Shown here piece by piece: positions 60,811 to 64,000 of a stretch of 64,000 bases of DNA. The notes under the pieces are model-generated. The model saw nothing but the letters and a program-made list of their open reading frames with translations, was not told the DNA's origin and ran no database searches. The DNA is from JAANXG01 sp034520625 (GTDB lineage Bacteria > Pseudomonadota > Gammaproteobacteria > Arenicellales > JAANXG01). The translations under genes were made by a program, and so were the position numbers. Each line of letters begins with the position of its first letter. The stretch's first letter is position 1. Location of the stretch: contig JAXHNI010000014.1 of assembly GCA_034520625.1 (NCBI GenBank), positions 1 through 64,000 of the forward strand, given 5' to 3'.

Positions 60811-61833
60811 CTAACCCCCAATATACGACATCTCCACCTTCGGCAGCGCCACGGTGTTCTCGCTGCGGATCTCCGAATAGCGGTCCGTGCGCACGGACCA
60901 GATGTCAGCCAGCTGCGCGGTGATCTGCTCGTCCGTGATCCCATCGTCCCGGACCAGGCGCCGCAGATCGTGCCCCTGGGTACCGAACAGGCAGGTGTAC
61001 AGCTCACCCCGCGCCGACAGGCGCGCACGGCTGCAGCCGCGGCAGAAGGGCTGGGTCACGGAGGACACCACTCCGACTTCCCCGCCGCCGTCCAGGTAGC
61101 GCCAGCGCTGCGCCACCTCGCCGGGGTAATTGGGATCCGCCGGCTCCACCGGCAGCTCGGCGTTGATGCGATCGATGATCTCCCGCGCCGGCACAACGTC
61201 GTCCATACGCCAGCCGTTGCTGTGGCCCACATCCATGTACTCGATAAACCGGACGATGTGGGGCGAGCCGTGAAAATACCGCACCAGCGGCACGATGCTG
61301 TGATCGTTCACCCCCTTCTTGATCACCACGTTGATCTTGACGGGGTAAAGGCCGGCGGCCTCGGCGTTGTCGATGGCATCCAGGACCTTCCGGACCGGGT
61401 AGTCGACGTCGTTGATCGCCATGAAGGTCCGGTCGTCCAGGGCGTCCAGGGATACAGTGATGCGCTCCAGCCCGGCCTGCTTCAGGGCCCGCGCCTTGTC
61501 GACCGTCAGCATGGAGCCGTTGGTGGTGAGGCTGATGTCCTCCACGCCGTCGATGCCGCGGAGCATCCCGATCAGCCGTTCCAGATCCCGGCGGATCAGA
61601 GGCTCGCCGCCGGTAAGGCGGAATTTCCGCACGCCGATGCCGGCGAACGAGCGCCCCAGCCGTGCGATCTCCTCATAGCTCAGGAGCTCGGACCTGGGCA
61701 GGAACTCGTGGTCGGGACCGAACACGTGCTTCGGCATGCAGTAGACGCAGCGGAAATTGCACCGGTCCGTCACGGATATCCGCAGATCCCGGATGGGTCT
61801 TTGCAGCCTGTCTTGGACGTTCGTGCGGTTCAT
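60811..61833 (-). CDS. moaA: GTP 3',8-cyclase MoaA
   Basis: A 340-residue radical SAM enzyme that starts molybdenum-cofactor synthesis from GTP. The SAM cluster CxxxCxxC is in CNFRCVYC (residues ~26-33), and the second cluster is bound by the cysteines in FCRGCSRARLS and LYTCLFG. RLTGGEPLIRRDLERLI and SLTTNGSML are typical. The usual terminal Gly-Gly ends the protein (SYIGG). It lies downstream of moeB on the same strand. Confidence 0.96.
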   Translation of the reverse strand: MNRTNVQDRLQRPIRDLRISVTDRCNFRCVYCMPKHVFGPDHEFLPRSELLSYEEIARLGRSFAGIGVRKFRLTGGEPLIRRDLERLIGMLRGIDGVEDISLTTNGSMLTVDKARALKQAGLERITVSLDALDDRTFMAINDVDYPVRKVLDAIDNAEAAGLYPVKINVVIKKGVNDHSIVPLVRYFHGSPHIVRFIEYMDVGHSNGWRMDDVVPAREIIDRINAELPVEPADPNYPGEVAQRWRYLDGGGEVGVVSSVTQPFCRGCSRARLSARGELYTCLFGTQGHDLRRLVRDDGITDEQITAQLADIWSVRTDRYSEIRSENTVALPKVEMSYIGG

Positions 61834-61857
61834 GTAAGGGTCGATGATCTCACAGGT

Positions 61858-62637
61858 TCATTGTCCGGGGGCGGCGCAGACGGGACAGTCCGGATCCCGG
61901 CGCAGCCGCACCGTCTGCCATTCCATGGTACCGGCGTCGATCAACAGCAGGCGGCCCGCCAGCGTCTCGCCGATGTCCAACAGCACCTTGACCACCTCAG
62001 TGGCCTGGAGACAGCCCATCAGGCCCGCCACCGAGCCCAGCACGCCGTTCTCGGCGCAGTTTTGCGGCGGCTCGGACACATTCTGGTACAGGCACCCGTA
62101 ACACGGCGAGTCCGGCTGGTCCAGGCGAAACACGCTGATCTGCCCCTCCATGCGCACCACCGCCGCCGATACCAGCGGCCGGCCCACCCGCACGCATGCC
62201 GCGTTGATGGCGAAGCGCGCGTCGAAGTTATCCGTGCCGTCCACGACCACGTCCGCCTGCCGGACGACATCGTCGAGGTCACTGCCCGACAGTGCCTGGT
62301 CGTAGGACCTGATATGCACGTCGGGGTTCAGCGACTTCAGGGTCCGCGCCGCGGATTCGACCTTCTTCTGCCCCAGGGAGTCGTTCATGTGGACGATCTG
62401 GCGCTGAAGGTTCGACAGCTCCACCAGGTCCGGGTCCACCAGGATCAGCTCGCCGACGCCGCTGCTGGCGAGATACATCCCGGCGGGCGAGCCCAGCCCG
62501 CCCATCCCGAACAGCACCACGCTGGCGTTGAGCAGCCGGTTCTGGCCCTCGACGTCGATCTCCGGCAGAAAGATCTGGCGACTGTAACGCAGTAGCTGCT
62601 CATCGCTGACGACGCGGCGCGCGGGTTCGGTTGCCAT
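61858..62637 (-). CDS. moeB: Molybdopterin-synthase adenylyltransferase MoeB
   Basis: A 259-residue E1-like enzyme that adenylates the C-terminal Gly of MoaD. LRYSRQIFLPEIDVEGQ, the ATP site GMGGLGSPAGMYLASSGVG, the DNFDAR loop, and the zinc CxxC pairs (CYGC and CPVC) are present. The ATG at 62637 (MATEPAR) matches the family; the long upstream frame runs through another gene. It overlaps neither neighbour and precedes moaA by 24 nt. It could also serve ThiS. Confidence 0.93.
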   Translation of the reverse strand: MATEPARRVVSDEQLLRYSRQIFLPEIDVEGQNRLLNASVVLFGMGGLGSPAGMYLASSGVGELILVDPDLVELSNLQRQIVHMNDSLGQKKVESAARTLKSLNPDVHIRSYDQALSGSDLDDVVRQADVVVDGTDNFDARFAINAACVRVGRPLVSAAVVRMEGQISVFRLDQPDSPCYGCLYQNVSEPPQNCAENGVLGSVAGLMGCLQATEVVKVLLDIGETLAGRLLLIDAGTMEWQTVRLRRDPDCPVCAAPGQ

Positions 62638-62648
62638 GATCGGGTGCG

Positions 62649-62963
62649 CTACTCGGTGGCCTTCTTGTTGGCTTCCTCGAATGCGGCGAGCTGCTCCGGC
62701 GTCGCTTCTTCCGCGTAGCGCGACTTGTACTCGCTGTACGGCATGCCGTACACGGTTTCCCGGGCGGTGTCGTAGTCGATCTCGACGCCCCGCGCCTCGG
62801 CCTCCGACCGGTACCACTTGGACAGGCAGTTGCGGCAGAAGTACGCCAGGTTCATCAGGTCGATGTTCTGCACCTCCGGGTACTTGCGCAGGTGCTCGAT
62901 GAGCTTGCGGTATACCGCCGCCTCGATCTCGGTCCGGGTCTTGTCGTCGATATTGTCGGTCAT
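62649..62963 (-). CDS. DUF1244 family protein
   Basis: A 104-residue protein with the DUF1244 pattern: EAAVYRKLIEHLRKYPEVQN, then IDLMNLAYFCRNCLSKWY and YDTARETVYGMPYSEYK. The two cysteines (CRNC) may bind metal. The family is uncharacterised. It is 11 nt upstream of moeB and probably in the same transcript, but no functional link to cofactor synthesis is known. Confidence 0.82.
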   Translation of the reverse strand: MTDNIDDKTRTEIEAAVYRKLIEHLRKYPEVQNIDLMNLAYFCRNCLSKWYRSEAEARGVEIDYDTARETVYGMPYSEYKSRYAEEATPEQLAAFEEANKKATE

Positions 62964-63002
62964 GCTCGTATCTTACCCTCTTTGTCCGATTCAGAAACCG
63001 TT

Positions 63003-63184
63003 GTGGTAGTGGTTCAGATTGAAATCGAATACGGAAGGAGCCGTGCCGGGGACCTCCCCCAGGGCTGTCGAAAACAGGGATGTTTGAGCCAGAGCGTACA
63101 TGGAAGTATTCACAGCGACCCTGGGGGAGGTCCCCGGCACGGCTCCTTCCGTTCCGCATGTGCTCAATCTGAATCACTACCACC
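63003..63184. repeat. Foldback element 6 (longest arms)
   Basis: Perfect 32-nt inner arms (63033-63064, GGAAGGAGCCGTGCCGGGG onward; 63119-63150) enclose a 54-nt core (63065-63118) with CAGGGATGTTTGAGCCAGAG and GCGTACATGGAAGTATT. Imperfect outer arms extend the palindrome to 63003 and 63184 (GTGGTAGTG with CACTACCAC, TTCAGATTGA with TCAATCTGAA), so the whole unit spans about 180 nt. Confidence 0.85.
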
Positions 63185-63420
63185 CTTGTGCCATTGGACA
63201 TCGCGGGAACCGGAATCATTCATAACAGGAAACCGGAACGCGTTCCAAGATCTGGATTTCGGATCGGGAAAAACCCCTTGGACCATCGGGTTGGATTGCC
63301 GGCCGACGGAAATGGAAGACGCGACGAACTCGATCCCGGCCTGACGCGGCCGCCGGGGCGGCGGTTGCCTGCCCCCGCCCCGGGCCATACACTAGTCTCA
63401 AATTTTACGGAGACCCCAGA
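63185..63420. other. Spacer before mmsA
   Basis: 236 nt with no gene that I can support. GGAG lies about 8 nt before the mmsA ATG. No clear promoter boxes stand out. Confidence 0.4.
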
Positions 63421-64000
63421 TGATCACCGAGCCCAAGGCTTATTCCCTGTACCACTACATCGGCGGCGGAAAGATCGCCGGCGACAGCGACCGGTTCGGG
63501 GAGGTCTACGACCCGTCCACCGGCCGGGTCGCCAAGCGCGTGCCCCTGGCCACCCGCGGCGATGTCGAGGGCGCCATCGCCGCCGCCGAGCAGGCCCTGC
63601 CCGACTGGGCCGCCACCCCGCCCGCGAAGCGGGCCCAGGTCATGTTTGCCTTCCGGGAGCTGATCCGGCGGGATATGGACGAGCTCGCCGGGATCGTGTC
63701 CAGCGAGCACGGCAAGACCCTGGAGGACGCGCGGGGTTCGGTCACCCGGGGCCTGGAAGTGGTGGAGTTCGCCTGCGGCATCCCGCAGATGCTGAAGGGG
63801 GAGTACAGCGAGAACGTCGCCGGCGCGGTGGACAGCTACGCCCTGCGCCAGCCGCTGGGGGTGTGCGCCGGGATCACGCCGTTCAATTTTCCGGCCATGG
63901 TGCCGATGTGGATGTTTCCGGTGGCCATTGCCTGCGGCAACACGTTTGTGCTCAAGCCGTCGGAGAAGGTCCCGTCGTGCTCCTTGAAGCTGGCGGAGCT
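63421..64000 (+). CDS. mmsA: Methylmalonate-semialdehyde dehydrogenase (CoA-acylating), cut by the window end
   Basis: The first 193 residues of an aldehyde dehydrogenase. HYIGGGKIAGDSDRFGEVYD and VVEFACGIPQMLKGEYSENV match the MmsA branch, and PLGVCAGITPFNFPAMVPMWM is the cofactor region. MmsA oxidises methylmalonate or malonate semialdehyde to propionyl- or acetyl-CoA in valine and inositol breakdown. The catalytic Cys and C-terminal two thirds lie beyond the window. The ATG has GGAG upstream. Confidence 0.88.

Overview
The window is about 64 kb of GC-rich chromosome from a gammaproteobacterium. The gene orders pilB-pilC-pilD-coaE, the full dcw division and cell-wall cluster ending in lpxC, secA near mutT and argJ, and rsmI/lpoA/yraN/dolP all point there, and the whole resembles the Chromatiales/Ectothiorhodospirales type of genome. 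That placement is inference from gene order and composition; no database was searched. LpxC and MurE (meso-DAP motif) indicate a Gram-negative envelope, and PilB/C/D plus a PilT/PilU ATPase indicate type IV pili.

Layout. Positions 1-2720 form a defence or stress patch: an MNT nucleotidyltransferase with a likely HEPN partner running off the edge, a winged-helix regulator, and an AbiE pair. Direct copies of a leaderless promoter and gene start flank the AbiE pair. Positions 2812-7450 hold pilBCD and coaE. Positions 7450-10390 are a lower-GC glycosyltransferase island whose left edge has damaged coaE's stop codon and fused two glycosyltransferase fragments tail to tail. Positions 10390-14440 hold a Nudix/ThiE-like fusion, a GT39-like membrane glycosyltransferase, and two toxin-antitoxin units. 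Each unit is followed by an attC-like imperfect inverted repeat, which looks like a small integrase-less cassette array. Positions 14438-39233 are housekeeping: argJ, secA, an M23 peptidase, dciA, lpxC, and the dcw cluster ftsZ-A-Q-ddlB-murB-C-G-ftsW-murD-mraY-murF-E-ftsI-L-rsmH-mraZ. That cluster is headed by a clear promoter and three-box MraZ operator. RNase P RNA follows. Positions 40182-44067 are rsmI/lpoA/yraN/dolP. Then come a small transpeptidase, a DUF3301 protein, a secreted protein, rppH, a HAD phosphatase, a pilus retraction ATPase, a TrpD2-like protein and cysG. Positions 53308-62963 carry nearly all molybdenum-cofactor genes (moaC, moaD, mobA, fdhD, moeA, moaE, moaB, moaA, moeB) on both strands, interrupted by an acyl-CoA ligase. 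The window ends inside a methylmalonate-semialdehyde dehydrogenase gene.

Two families of dispersed palindromes fill the intergenic spaces. One is a REP-like element beginning GTAGGTCGGGC, often paired in inverted orientation. The other, the most interesting thing in the window, is a 90-180 bp foldback element. It has a conserved core of about 50 nt (containing GCGTACAGGGA and ending near ACAGCG) bounded by 20-32 nt arms. The arms differ among copies but stay nearly perfectly complementary to each other within each copy. Five such elements and one half copy are present. This within-element covariation is not what a simple MITE would show.
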